A stretch of 64,000 nucleotides of DNA, taken from contig PLZW01000035.1 of assembly GCA_003153575.1 (NCBI GenBank), forward strand, positions 176,148 to 240,147. The letters are read 5' to 3'. Positions 19,149 through 27,230 of this stretch are shown here, one piece after another. Numbering within the stretch: position 1 is the stretch's first letter; every line of letters begins with the position of its first letter. The notes beneath the pieces were generated by a model that was given only the letters and a program-made list of their open reading frames with translations, was not told the origin of the DNA and ran no database searches. This DNA is from Acidimicrobiaceae bacterium. GTDB taxonomy: Bacteria > Actinomycetota > Acidimicrobiia > Acidimicrobiales > RAAP-2. The position numbers and the translations under genes were made by a program.

Positions 19149-19639
19149 GGCGGACAGGTCGATCCGGCGATGGCGCACGGCGACCTGCCAACGGCGATCC
19201 GCCGTTCCGACGCTGAATACGCAACCGGATCAGTGCCAAGGAGGGCGACCACGCGCACGGCGATCAAGACCAGCGGGAACGTCGCAGGCTCGAACCGAAC
19301 GCGTCCGGCTGTACGTGACCTCGAGCGAGTGCACACCACGTCTGGTGAACCCGGCCGCAGGGCGAACCCATGTGTCGGTGGAACAAACGCGCAACTCCCG
19401 ATCGCGGTAATTGCTCCCCACGTCGGCCGGAAACCTAAATTCATTTTCAACCTCTTCAGTGCTGACGCAGACGTCCACGTCCCTGGTGAATCGGCAATTC
19501 GACAGAGGATCACGATCGCGGGCAACAAAGTACATCCGGACGCACCTCGGCTCCGAAGAAGCATCGAAAGGTGAAAACCGATCGAGCTCGACTTCACCAA
19601 CGACCGACCATCCTGACCGTTTCGCCACGCATCGGAAAC

Positions 19640-19676
19640 GTGATCCATTGGTAGGATCACTGGCATCCGCCGATGC
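19640..19676. repeat. Two adjacent perfect hairpins
   Basis: GTGATCC-7 nt-GGATCAC (19640-19660) is followed after 2 nt by GCATC-4 nt-GATGC (19663-19676). They lie about 105-140 nt upstream of the secreted-protein gene and could act as an operator or leader structure. No T-run follows, so a simple intrinsic terminator is unlikely. Confidence 0.45.
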
Positions 19677-19731
19677 GGGGCGCATCGAACGGGGAGCCTC
19701 GGCCGTCAGTGGGTTGGACGAGTCCGTCGGC

Positions 19732-19761
19732 CAGATGCAACATCAGTCCAGATGCAACATC
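19732..19761 (+). repeat. Direct repeat (13 bp, 17-bp period)
   Basis: CAGATGCAACATC occurs at 19732-19744 and again at 19749-19761, 18 nt before the start of the secreted-protein gene. It may be chance duplication or a pair of regulator sites. Confidence 0.5.
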
Positions 19762-19779
19762 CAAACAAGGGGGTAGGAC

Positions 19780-20403
19780 ATGAACAAGTTCGTACGAAGA
19801 TCGGCACTCGTCGCCGCACTGTGCGTGGCACCGGCCGGGGCGACGCTCGCCACGGTGATGCCCGCCGGCACGGCGTCCGCCACTTCGGCGTCAGGGATAC
19901 CGGTCAACTACGTCGTCAACGCGTCGACCACGCTGGCCAAGCTCCACCAGACCGTGGTGGTGCCGCCCGGCACGTTCAAGGGGAGCGTCTCGATACCGGG
20001 CTTCATCCTGACGGGCGTGCTCAAGCTTCCACCGGCCAGCGACACCATCGCGTTGGCCGGAGTCGGCTTGGCCACGGCCACGTTCAAATTGGCCGAGACG
20101 AAGCCGGTCACGGGGGTGGTCGACCTGTCCAACCTGACCGTGACGGCTACGTCCACCTTCAACGTCCTGATCACCTCGGTGAACCCACTGGGACTCCCGA
20201 TCAACCTCGTGGGGAACAGTTGCGGCACGTCCAAGCCCGTGTCGGTCACCTTCTCGGGGAAATTCTCGTTCGGGGGTTCGTCGTCGTTCTCCGGGAGCTA
20301 TAAGATCCCACAGCTCAGCAACTGTGGTGCGCTCACCGCGGCCCTGAACCTGGTGATCCCGGGCCCTGGAAACCAATTCAACGCGTCGTTCGCACCGGCC
20401 TGA
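19780..20403 (+). CDS. Secreted protein of unknown function
   Basis: A 207-residue protein with a clear Sec signal peptide (MNKFVRRSALVAALCVAPAG...) and likely cleavage after GTASA around residue 34. The mature part is rich in Ser, Thr, Val and Gly with alternating hydrophobic residues, suggesting an all-beta fold. Two cysteines (in NSCGTSK and SNCGAL) could form a disulfide. I do not recognise a family with confidence. GGGGGTAGG precedes the ATG. Surface-exposed or secreted location is expected. A weak hairpin follows the stop. Confidence 0.75.
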   Translation: MNKFVRRSALVAALCVAPAGATLATVMPAGTASATSASGIPVNYVVNASTTLAKLHQTVVVPPGTFKGSVSIPGFILTGVLKLPPASDTIALAGVGLATATFKLAETKPVTGVVDLSNLTVTATSTFNVLITSVNPLGLPINLVGNSCGTSKPVSVTFSGKFSFGGSSSFSGSYKIPQLSNCGALTAALNLVIPGPGNQFNASFAPA

Positions 20404-20452
20404 GCCGGTAGCCCGGCCGTTACCCCCGGCTGACTCCACGCCGGCCCGGTTT

Positions 20453-20476
20453 CCTCGTCGAAAGCAAACGACGGGG
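20453..20476 (+). terminator. Possible stem-loop terminator
   Basis: CCTCGTCG, an 8-nt A-rich loop and CGACGGGG form an 8-bp stem with one G-U pair, 50 nt after the secreted-protein stop. No downstream T-tract is seen, so termination here is tentative. Confidence 0.35.
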
Positions 20477-20585
20477 TACCCGGCTCGGCTGGAGCATCCG
20501 GCAAGTTCAGAGGGCGGTGTGGTGGCGGCAGGGCGGTGTGGTGGCGCACAGCATCGATCGGTGGCGGCGGCATCCGGTCGATACT

Positions 20586-20903
20586 GTGCAACTTCGTTGT
20601 GCCCCGAGGGTCCTCAGCATCGCGTTGATCGGATCGCTCGGTGTGGCGATGGCAAGTTGCTCGTCGGGTACGGGTCCTCTGGCCGGTTCCTTCTGCGCCG
20701 GAATCAGGCACGATGCCGCCGTGCTCCACCAGGCTGCCGGGGGCGTGTCGACGTTCACCGGAACCCATGACGGCCTGGGCGATGCCGGGCTCGATGCGGC
20801 CTCGACCGACCTGTTCCATGCCCTGGGTGGATCCGACCAAGCCGACAAGGTGCGGGCGGTGGCCGAGGTCCACACCGCCTGCAGCCGCCTGCGGCTGTGG
20901 TAG
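20586..20903 (+). CDS. Small lipoprotein of unknown function
   Basis: Hypothetical exported protein, 105 residues from GTG 20586. The hydrophobic segment VLSIALIGSLGVAMASCSSG ends in a plausible lipobox with Cys as the lipidation site. The mature domain of about 80 residues is mostly helical (DAAVLHQAAGG, VRAVAEVHTACSRL) with two further cysteines. The track ORF starts at 20517, but that adds a basic extension encoded by a duplicated GCGGTGTGGTGGCG stretch, so the GTG is preferred. No family recognised. Confidence 0.6.
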   Translation: MQLRCAPRVLSIALIGSLGVAMASCSSGTGPLAGSFCAGIRHDAAVLHQAAGGVSTFTGTHDGLGDAGLDAASTDLFHALGGSDQADKVRAVAEVHTACSRLRLW

Positions 20904-21064
20904 CCGGCTCCCGGAGGCACCCTCCCCGACGGCCCTAGGGACGAACCCTCCACCAGGGAGGTCTCGACGATCCGTCGTGCGAGGTGTTCAAGGTCCACCT
21001 CCCCAGTATGGGTCGGGGGGTCGGAGGACGCTCTGACCTTCGTCCGACGACGGGCCGCAAACCC

Positions 21065-21574
21065 CTACTCGCCGACCGTGCCGTCGATCGCCTCGCGGAG
21101 CAGGTCGGCGTGCCCGGCGTGCCGGGCCGTCTCCTCGATGAGATGCAGCACCATCCAGCGCAAGGAGAACTGCTGGCCGCTGTCCAGCGGCATGACCGAC
21201 AGCGCATCCAACGACGCCGCTTGGAGGACGACGGTCCGGGTCCGGTCACAGGCCTGGCAGTAGCGGTCGTGGAGCTGGTCGGGTGAGCATTCGGCGGCGG
21301 TGCGGAACTCCCAATCAGGGTCGGCCGTCCAATCCACCTGCGACCACGGCTCGCCTTCGGGCAGACCCAGGAACCGGACCTGGGCCCAAGAGTCCTCGAC
21401 GAGGGCCAGGTGGTTCAAGATGCCGCCCAACGACAGAGTGGACGGAGGGTGGATCTGGGCCATCTGCCCGCCTGAGAGCCCGTCGGCCTTCATGACGACG
21501 GTGGCCCGTTGGAAGTCCAGGAACTGAGTCAGGAGCTCTGTCTCGGGGGCGGTCCCGACCGTTTGATTGCGCAT
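21065..21574 (-). CDS. DinB/DUF664 family protein
   Basis: A 169-residue four-helix-bundle protein of the DinB/YfiT-like superfamily (DUF664), which includes mycothiol- and bacillithiol-dependent metal enzymes. Histidines at the expected metal positions are seen in LGGILNHLALVEDSW, in VLHLIEETARHAGHADLLREA (the C-terminal signature) and possibly in QLHDRYCQ. In actinobacteria such proteins are candidate mycothiol S-transferases, so a detoxification role is a fair inference. CAGTAT lies 6 nt before the ATG, fitting a leaderless mRNA. Confidence 0.83.
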   Translation of the reverse strand: MRNQTVGTAPETELLTQFLDFQRATVVMKADGLSGGQMAQIHPPSTLSLGGILNHLALVEDSWAQVRFLGLPEGEPWSQVDWTADPDWEFRTAAECSPDQLHDRYCQACDRTRTVVLQAASLDALSVMPLDSGQQFSLRWMVLHLIEETARHAGHADLLREAIDGTVGE

Positions 21575-21704
21575 CCTTCGATACTGCCCCGTCCGCGGGG
21601 ATCAGGCCACCGCGATCGACCGACACGACCGTCGGCGACACCGGACTGTCGCAGCCTCCCGGATCTCCCGTATCCCGTGCCCGGGCCAACGGTAAGTTGG
21701 CGCG

Positions 21705-22109
21705 ATGGCAACCACGCACGATGATCTTCCCCCAGGTCTCGGAAATGCCCGGTTCGTGGGCTTCGTGCCGGTCCGGGATCTCGGCGTCGCCCGAATGTTC
21801 TACGAAGGGACGCTGGGCTTGGCCGTCACCACGGCGAGCCCGTTCGCCGTAGTCGTCGACGCCGGTGGCACGTCACTGCGTCTGACCGAGGTGCCCGGCC
21901 TCGAGCCGCAGCCGTTCACCATCGCCGGATGGGAGGTGTCCGACATCACCGCTGTCGTCGACCTCCTGGCGTCGCGCGGAGTCGCCTTCCGTCGCTACGA
22001 CGGCATGGAGCAGGACGAGCGTGGGATCTGGACCACGCCCGGTGGTGACCGGGTGGCCTGGTTCGGTGACACCGACGGGAACACCCTGTCGTTGACGATG
22101 TTCGCCTGA
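21705..22109 (+). CDS. VOC family protein
   Basis: A 134-residue glyoxalase/bleomycin-resistance fold protein. It shows VGFVPVRDLGVARMFYEGTLGLAV at the N-terminus and WFGDTDGNTLSLTMFA at the C-terminus, the classic VOC ends. The usual C-terminal metal glutamate appears replaced (TLSLTMF), so a metal-independent or non-catalytic role is possible. TAAGTT lies 6 nt before the ATG (leaderless). It lies upstream of, and convergent with, an SDR gene. Confidence 0.83.
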   Translation: MATTHDDLPPGLGNARFVGFVPVRDLGVARMFYEGTLGLAVTTASPFAVVVDAGGTSLRLTEVPGLEPQPFTIAGWEVSDITAVVDLLASRGVAFRRYDGMEQDERGIWTTPGGDRVAWFGDTDGNTLSLTMFA

Positions 22110-22147
22110 CCGCCGCGGCCCGGCCGGCGGTGCCTCGTGCGTCCGCC

Positions 22148-22996
22148 CTACTCCTCGGCGTTGCCGATGTCGGCCAGCATGCCCACCATCGACTCGGTCC
22201 GGGACCGCGAGTTGCGGTAGGTGGGCCCGGTCGTGAGTCCCCCGTCCACGGCGATGGCCTGGCCGTTCACGAAGCTCGACGAGTCACTTGCGAGCCACAG
22301 CGCACACTCGGCGATGTCGATCGGCTGGCCGGAGCGCTTCATGGGGGCCACGTCGGCCAGGACCACCTCCATGACGGCAATCGTCTTCTGGGCCGCCTGC
22401 CCGTCGAGGCCGGCGCCCCGCCCGAAGATCGAGGTGGCGATGCCGCCGGGGCAGATGGCGTTGACCCGGACTCCGTCCTCGCCCAACTCGTTGGCGGTGG
22501 TCCTGGTCAGGTGGGCGATGGCCGCCTTGCAGGCGCTGTAGTCGTGGCCGCCGTAGTTGGCCTGGAGGCCAGCCACACTGGCCGTGTTGATGATGCTGCC
22601 GCGTCCTTGGGGACGCATCACCCGGGCCGCGGCCCGGATGCCCAGGAACACGCCCCGAAGGTGGATCCCGACCGTCTTGTCGAACAGCGCCATGTCGATC
22701 TCCTCGACACGGCCGAGCGAGCCCGGATTGCCGGCGTTGTTGAACACGCAGTCGAGGCCACCGAAGGCCGACAGCGCCTCGTCGATGGCGTGCTCGATGG
22801 CACCCTCCTCGGCCACATCGACATGCACGTAGCGGGCCTGGTCGCCGAGCTCGACGGCGATGGCCTTCCCGCGCTCGTCGTCGACGTCGGCCAGGATGAC
22901 TGTGGCCCCCTCGGCCACGAACAGCCGGGCTGTCTGCTCGCCGATCCCGCTGGCGGCTCCGGTGATGACGGCACGGCGGCCTTCGAGACGCGACAT
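22148..22996 (-). CDS. SDR family oxidoreductase
   Basis: NAD(P)-dependent short-chain dehydrogenase, 282 residues. The cofactor motif TGAASGIGEQTA (TGxxxGIG) is at about 11-22, followed by an acidic residue after beta-2 (ILADVDDE) that suggests NAD preference. NNAGN, the catalytic serine in NTASVAG and YSACK (Tyr-x-x-x-Lys) are all present. ATG 22996 with CGGAG upstream was chosen; the track ORF extends 22 residues further. The substrate is unknown. It lies just downstream of qcrB on the same strand, with a 103-nt gap. Confidence 0.92.
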   Translation of the reverse strand: MSRLEGRRAVITGAASGIGEQTARLFVAEGATVILADVDDERGKAIAVELGDQARYVHVDVAEEGAIEHAIDEALSAFGGLDCVFNNAGNPGSLGRVEEIDMALFDKTVGIHLRGVFLGIRAAARVMRPQGRGSIINTASVAGLQANYGGHDYSACKAAIAHLTRTTANELGEDGVRVNAICPGGIATSIFGRGAGLDGQAAQKTIAVMEVVLADVAPMKRSGQPIDIAECALWLASDSSSFVNGQAIAVDGGLTTGPTYRNSRSRTESMVGMLADIGNAEE

Positions 22997-23099
22997 GGCG
23001 GGACTCCGATCGATCGCGGGTGGGTCCGGGCGCATCGTGGCACGCCCACCCACGAGCGTCAACGCAGAGCGCGTACGGTACCGACTCGGGCGGTGGCGG

Positions 23100-24584
23100 C
23101 TAGCGGATCACCCGGCGGACGCCGGCCGCCGTGGCCAGGTCCGGGTGGGTGGTGTCGATGTAGGTCGGCACCGGGATGGCCTCGAGCTCCTCGTGCGCAT
23201 CGCCGGGGCGGGGCTCCGACTTGACTGTCGAGTACTCGCCCTCGGCCGAGCGGGACACCACAAGCGCGCGCTTGCGCTTGCCGATGCCCTCGGCGGCCCG
23301 CATCTCGTTGCAGATCTTGTACGTGAGGAAGTACGCCACGATCGGTGCCAACGGCACGAAGAAGCGGAAGAACCAGAGCACATCGAGGAGGGGCAGCTGG
23401 AAGAAGTTGGCCATCACGTCGGTCGAGGAGGCGAAGAACACGGCGAACAGCAGGGTCAGCATGGATGCACCGGCCGCCGTCCGCTTGGGGCGGTCCCGCG
23501 GGCGGTCCAGCAGGTTGTGGTAGTTCGTGTCCTTCGTGTAGATCGACTCGATGAACGGCCAGACGATCAGGATGTTGAAGACCAGGCCCGGGAAGACCAC
23601 GGCCGGCAGGAACACCTCGAGCGGGATGGTGTGGCCCCAGCCCACCCACTCCCAGCTCGGCATGATCCGGAGCGCACCGTCGAGCCAGCCCATGTACCAG
23701 TCCGGCTGCACGGCGTACGAGATCTGATAGGGCTCGTATTGACCGAACTGCCAGATCGGGTTGATCTGGGCGAAGCCACCGAGTCCGAAGGTGACGGCGC
23801 TGGCCATGAAGAGGAAGCCGGTCGTCTTGGCGATGAAGGTCGGGAACATCGGCGAGCCGACCACGTTGTGTTCGGTCTTGCCCTTACCCGGAAACTGGGT
23901 GTGCTTCTGTTTGACCAGCAGCCCCAGGTGGGCCGCCAGCAGCCCGACGATGATCGCCGGGACGATCAGCACGTGGAGCACGTAGAACCTCGGAATGATG
24001 ATGCCCGAGCCCGGGTAGTTGCCCCCGAAGAGGAAGAAGCTGAGGTACGTGCCGACCAGCGGGATCGACTCGGTGATGGAGTAGGCGATGCGGATACCGG
24101 TACCGGACACCAGGTCGTCGGGAAGCGAGTAGCCGAGGAACCCGTTGACGATGCCCAGGATGAGCATCAGGGTGCCGACGATCCAGTTGAACTCGCGGGG
24201 CTTGCGGAAGGCCCCGGTGAAGAACACCCGGGCCATGTGGACGGCGATGGCGCCGAGGAAGATGTCGGCCGCCCAGTGGTGGGCCTGGCGCATCAACAGG
24301 CCGGAGCGGACGTCGAAAGAGAGGCCGACGGTCGACGCGTAGGCCTCCGACACGCGCTGGCCGCGCAGCGGCACGTAGCTGCCGTGGTAGACGATCTCGT
24401 GTCCGGAGGGTACGAAGTAGAGGGTGAGGAAGACTCCCGTGCCCAGCAGGATCACGAACGAGTACAGGGCGATCTCGCCCAACATGAACGACCAGTGATC
24501 GGGGAAGATCTTGTCGAGGAAGGTGCGGCCGCCCTTGGCGATGCCCAGGCGGTCGTCCACCCAGTTGAGGGATTTGTCGATCAT
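23100..24584 (-). CDS. qcrB: Cytochrome bc1 complex cytochrome b subunit
   Basis: Quinol-oxidising cytochrome b of the actinobacterial bc1-aa3 pathway, 494 residues with a soluble C-terminal tail. Heme-ligand histidine pairs are in RQAHHWAADIFLGAIAVHMA (H102/H103 and H116) and YVLHVLIVPAIIVGLLAAHL (H204 and H219). The quinol-site motif is QPDWYMGW, the PDWY variant of PEWY. ATG 24584 overlaps the qcrA stop by 4 nt; the 755-residue ORF in the track reads into a shadow frame. Last gene of ctaE-qcrC-qcrA-qcrB. The C-terminal extension after TM8 contains RKRALVVSRS. Confidence 0.96.
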   Translation of the reverse strand: MIDKSLNWVDDRLGIAKGGRTFLDKIFPDHWSFMLGEIALYSFVILLGTGVFLTLYFVPSGHEIVYHGSYVPLRGQRVSEAYASTVGLSFDVRSGLLMRQAHHWAADIFLGAIAVHMARVFFTGAFRKPREFNWIVGTLMLILGIVNGFLGYSLPDDLVSGTGIRIAYSITESIPLVGTYLSFFLFGGNYPGSGIIIPRFYVLHVLIVPAIIVGLLAAHLGLLVKQKHTQFPGKGKTEHNVVGSPMFPTFIAKTTGFLFMASAVTFGLGGFAQINPIWQFGQYEPYQISYAVQPDWYMGWLDGALRIMPSWEWVGWGHTIPLEVFLPAVVFPGLVFNILIVWPFIESIYTKDTNYHNLLDRPRDRPKRTAAGASMLTLLFAVFFASSTDVMANFFQLPLLDVLWFFRFFVPLAPIVAYFLTYKICNEMRAAEGIGKRKRALVVSRSAEGEYSTVKSEPRPGDAHEELEAIPVPTYIDTTHPDLATAAGVRRVIR

Positions 24585-25549
24585 GGACGCTCCCAGAATC
24601 CCGGGCCGACGGCCTGGTCGAAGGTGCCGTTGGCCCGCATCTGACCGGTGGCGTCCACCGCCAGCGGCAGCTGGGGCAGCGGGCGGGGGGCGGGGCCGAA
24701 CTGCGGGATGGCCCCGGCGTTGACGTTGAAGATCGACTGGTGGCACGGGCACACCAGCTGCTGGGTCTTCTCCTGGTAGAGGCCCACGGGGCAGCCGAGG
24801 TGGGTGCACAGCTTCGAGTAGGCCACGTAGCCGGCGGCCGTCCACTCCGTGTTCCCGGGTGGCTCGAGCGTGTAGTGCTCGTTCGGTGCCTGCTGGGCCA
24901 AGCGAATCAGGATGACCTGGTCGGGGGACGAGCCCTCGTAGCCCTGGGGGAAGACGGTGAGTACGCCGCCCACGTCGAGGTCGTCGACCATGACTTGGCG
25001 ACCCCCGACGGTCACCAGCTTCGATCCCTGGCGCCAGTTGGTGGTGAACAACGAGACGTCGGTCGAGCCGTGCGGGTCCTCGGACTTGGCCGGCTTGGGG
25101 CCGAGTGAACGCACGCCCGGAATGAGGAGGGCGAGGGTCATGATGCCGCCGCCGACGGCGAAGAGGCCGAGGAGCAGTCCCCGGCGCTTGACCTCGAGGC
25201 CACCGCGTCCGGTGATCGCCGCGTTGAAGGCGGACCGCTCGTCGTCGGTCGAGTGGAAGTCGTGACGCTCCTCCACGAAGGGCCCCTGGGGCATCAGGTA
25301 CTTGCCCCAGGAGATGGTGCCGATGCCCAGTCCGAGCATGCCCACAGTCAAGGTGGCGGCCTGCCACTGTGTGCTGGCGTCGACCCAGTAGGCCCAGATG
25401 AAGCCGACGAAGCCGATCATGCCGATGACGATGGCCACCGCGGCCAGGGCCTCCATCCGCTCGGGGTGCCCGGTGGCGGGCTGCAGGTGGGGGTCGTCGA
25501 GTGCGGCCGGTGGCAGCGGGCCGTCGAGGCGAATGTTGTGGTCGCTCAC
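24581..25549 (-). CDS. qcrA: Rieske iron-sulfur subunit of the bc1 complex
   Basis: Transfers electrons from quinol to the c-type hemes. The 322-residue protein has three N-terminal membrane helices (about 35-55, 65-82 and 124-143), the actinobacterial arrangement, and a C-terminal Rieske domain. The 2Fe-2S site is complete: CTHLGCPVG and CPCHQSIFN supply the two Cys-His pairs and the disulfide cysteines. A proline-rich loop (FGPAPRPLPQLPL) follows. The start overlaps the qcrC stop (ATGA). Its role is fixed by the flanking qcrC and qcrB. Confidence 0.96.
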   Translation of the reverse strand: MSDHNIRLDGPLPPAALDDPHLQPATGHPERMEALAAVAIVIGMIGFVGFIWAYWVDASTQWQAATLTVGMLGLGIGTISWGKYLMPQGPFVEERHDFHSTDDERSAFNAAITGRGGLEVKRRGLLLGLFAVGGGIMTLALLIPGVRSLGPKPAKSEDPHGSTDVSLFTTNWRQGSKLVTVGGRQVMVDDLDVGGVLTVFPQGYEGSSPDQVILIRLAQQAPNEHYTLEPPGNTEWTAAGYVAYSKLCTHLGCPVGLYQEKTQQLVCPCHQSIFNVNAGAIPQFGPAPRPLPQLPLAVDATGQMRANGTFDQAVGPGFWERP

Positions 25550-26499
25550 TGGCGATCTCCGATCCAGAAGCAGACGAGCATCAGCACACCGACACCGATC
25601 AGGAGCCCGACGAAGCCCTCACCGACCGGGCCGATGCCGCCCAACCCGGCGCCGCCGGCGTTGTTCGGGTGCTGGAGCACGCCGGTCACGTAGGCCGTGA
25701 TGTCTCGGGCCTCGGTGTCGGTAATGTTGCCCGGGCTGAACCGGGGCATGTTGCCCGGTCCCGAGCGGATGGCTTCGATCACCTGGGTCGGGGTGGCGAG
25801 GTGCAGGCTCGGGGCGTAGGCGCCGAAGGCCAGTGCGTCACCCGCCCCGGAGATGGTGTGGCAGGCAGCACAGTTGAGGGTGAACAGCGTGTTGCCGGAC
25901 TCGAGGTCGGCCCCTGCCGTCTTGACCAGGGGGACCTTGGTGCCCTGGCCCGGGGCCAACGACTGCACCCAGGCGGCGATCTCCAGGGTCTGGATCCGGT
26001 TGAATCGGGGCGGCTTGCGGATGGCCTGGGCGCTGATGTTCTCCAGCGGCATCCGACCGGTGGAGACCCAGAAGTCGACCGTCCCGGCGCCCAGACCCTC
26101 GAGGTTGGGTGCGATTGCCACGCCGTTTTTCACGACCCCGTTGGCCAGGGGTCCGTGGCAGCTGGCGCAGTTGGCCGCGAACAGCGCCTGGCCGGGGGCG
26201 ATGAACGACGCTGGCAGATCGGTGTAGATGATGCCGCCCTGGTTGGACGGCGCGGCGTTCTTGGCCGCGGCCGATGGCGACGGTACGGCGGTGACGGCGG
26301 TGGGCGTCTGCTGGACGGTGCCGGGCTGGGCGCCGGGCACGGTCGAGACGGTGGTCGGAGCGGTGGTGGTCGAGCTGGTGTCGGCCCGGGCCGGACCGGA
26401 GGAGAAAGCGACCAGACCGAACACGGCCACGGCGCCCACCAGGGCGGCGGGTGCGGCCAGCCGGGCCGTCATGGGGCGGCGGGAGGTGCGCTGACTCAC
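25546..26499 (-). CDS. qcrC: Diheme cytochrome c subunit of the bc1 complex
   Basis: Membrane-bound diheme cytochrome c that passes electrons straight to CtaC, replacing a soluble cytochrome c. Two heme sites are seen, CASCHGP and CAACHTI, each in a cytochrome c domain with distal methionines probably in GRMPLEN and GNMPRFS. There is an N-terminal signal/anchor and a C-terminal helix (GEGFVGLLIGVGVLMLVCFWIG). GTG 26499 was chosen because it overlaps the ctaE stop (GTGA); an ATG nine codons later is the alternative. A long Thr/Ala/Pro linker precedes the first heme domain. Confidence 0.95.
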   Translation of the reverse strand: MSQRTSRRPMTARLAAPAALVGAVAVFGLVAFSSGPARADTSSTTTAPTTVSTVPGAQPGTVQQTPTAVTAVPSPSAAAKNAAPSNQGGIIYTDLPASFIAPGQALFAANCASCHGPLANGVVKNGVAIAPNLEGLGAGTVDFWVSTGRMPLENISAQAIRKPPRFNRIQTLEIAAWVQSLAPGQGTKVPLVKTAGADLESGNTLFTLNCAACHTISGAGDALAFGAYAPSLHLATPTQVIEAIRSGPGNMPRFSPGNITDTEARDITAYVTGVLQHPNNAGGAGLGGIGPVGEGFVGLLIGVGVLMLVCFWIGDRQ

Positions 26500-27110
26500 T
26501 TGAGGAGGAAGAGGCAGCTGTAGAGGCCGACCCACACCACGTCGACGAAGTGCCAGTAGTAGCTGACGCCCTGGAAGACCGGCGTCTCGCCGGGGTCGCC
26601 GGCCGGGCCCCGCAGGCGGGTCAGGAGGAAGAGCATGGCGGCCAGGCCCAGGAACACGTGGAGTCCGTGGAGTCCCGAGGAGATGTAGAAGATCGACCCG
26701 TAGGACGTCTGGGTGGGGTTGGTGGCGTGGTCGTGGGACAGGCTCACCCACTCGAAGAACTGGTTGGCCACGAACAGGCTGCCCAGGACCAGGGTGATCC
26801 AAATCCAGAGCTTCGCGCTCTTGCGCTCGCCCCGCTCCTGGTCCCAGACGGCCTTCTGCATGGTGAAGCTCGAGGCCACCAGGATGATGGTGAAGATTCC
26901 CGCCCGCACGGTGTCGAGGTGGGCCCCCGGGGGCGGCCAGACCGACGAGTGGGCCCGGAGGGTGAAGAAGGCGGCGAAGATGGAGCTGAAGAACATCACC
27001 TCGGAGCCGAGCCAGATGATCACGCCTACCGCCAGCATCGGCGGCCGGTCGGGTATGTGGCGCGGCGGGCGTGCGCTGATGGCCGGATCGGCGGCGAGAG
27101 CCTGGGTCAC
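26496..27110 (-). CDS. ctaE: Cytochrome c oxidase subunit III
   Basis: Structural subunit of the aa3 oxidase, 204 residues, with five membrane helices. Typical sequence includes IWLGSEVMFFSSIFAAFFTLRAH (about 31-53), SSGLHGLHVFLGLAAM and SYYWHFVDVVWVGLYSCLF at the C-terminus. It heads the ctaE-qcrCAB operon while the other oxidase subunits (ctaC, ctaD, ctaF) are encoded 8 kb away on the opposite strand. This split is common in actinobacteria and signals the respiratory supercomplex. Confidence 0.95.
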   Translation of the reverse strand: MTQALAADPAISARPPRHIPDRPPMLAVGVIIWLGSEVMFFSSIFAAFFTLRAHSSVWPPPGAHLDTVRAGIFTIILVASSFTMQKAVWDQERGERKSAKLWIWITLVLGSLFVANQFFEWVSLSHDHATNPTQTSYGSIFYISSGLHGLHVFLGLAAMLFLLTRLRGPAGDPGETPVFQGVSYYWHFVDVVWVGLYSCLFLLK

Positions 27111-27230
27111 GGCGTACGTTTTAGTCGATACGGCGCTCGGAGAGCCAACTCGCCCCGCACCCCGGATCGAGGCTTGCTGACCTGGGTCTTCGACGCCATC
27201 GCCCGGGGTCCGACCGGGAGCGCCCGAGCC

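Larger units (their letters stand above)
19088..19779. other. Long divergent intergenic region
   Basis: About 690 bases separate the divergently oriented SecD-head and secreted-protein genes. It holds the dyad-overlapped promoter at 19111-19148, two adjacent hairpins at 19640-19676 and a 13-bp direct repeat just before the secreted-protein gene. Base composition is visibly lower in GC around 19420-19640. Several ORFs of 95-173 codons exist on both strands but none has recognisable domains, a consistent start signal or a codon pattern like the neighbours, so I do not call genes here. Confidence 0.6.

Noticed and set aside
19280-19305. tRNA T-arm-like GGTTCGAGCC on the minus strand
   Set aside because: The stem does not pair over five bases and no acceptor, D or anticodon arm could be placed.
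19145-19685. Overlapping ORFs in the divergent intergenic region (19145-19666 and 19230-19685 on minus, 19170-19574 on plus)
   Set aside because: No domain, no consistent start signal and an amino-acid composition unlike nearby proteins.
23100-25367. 755-residue qcrB reading including an N-terminal extension
   Set aside because: The extension is the qcrA gene in another frame; ATG 24584 gives a normal cytochrome b.
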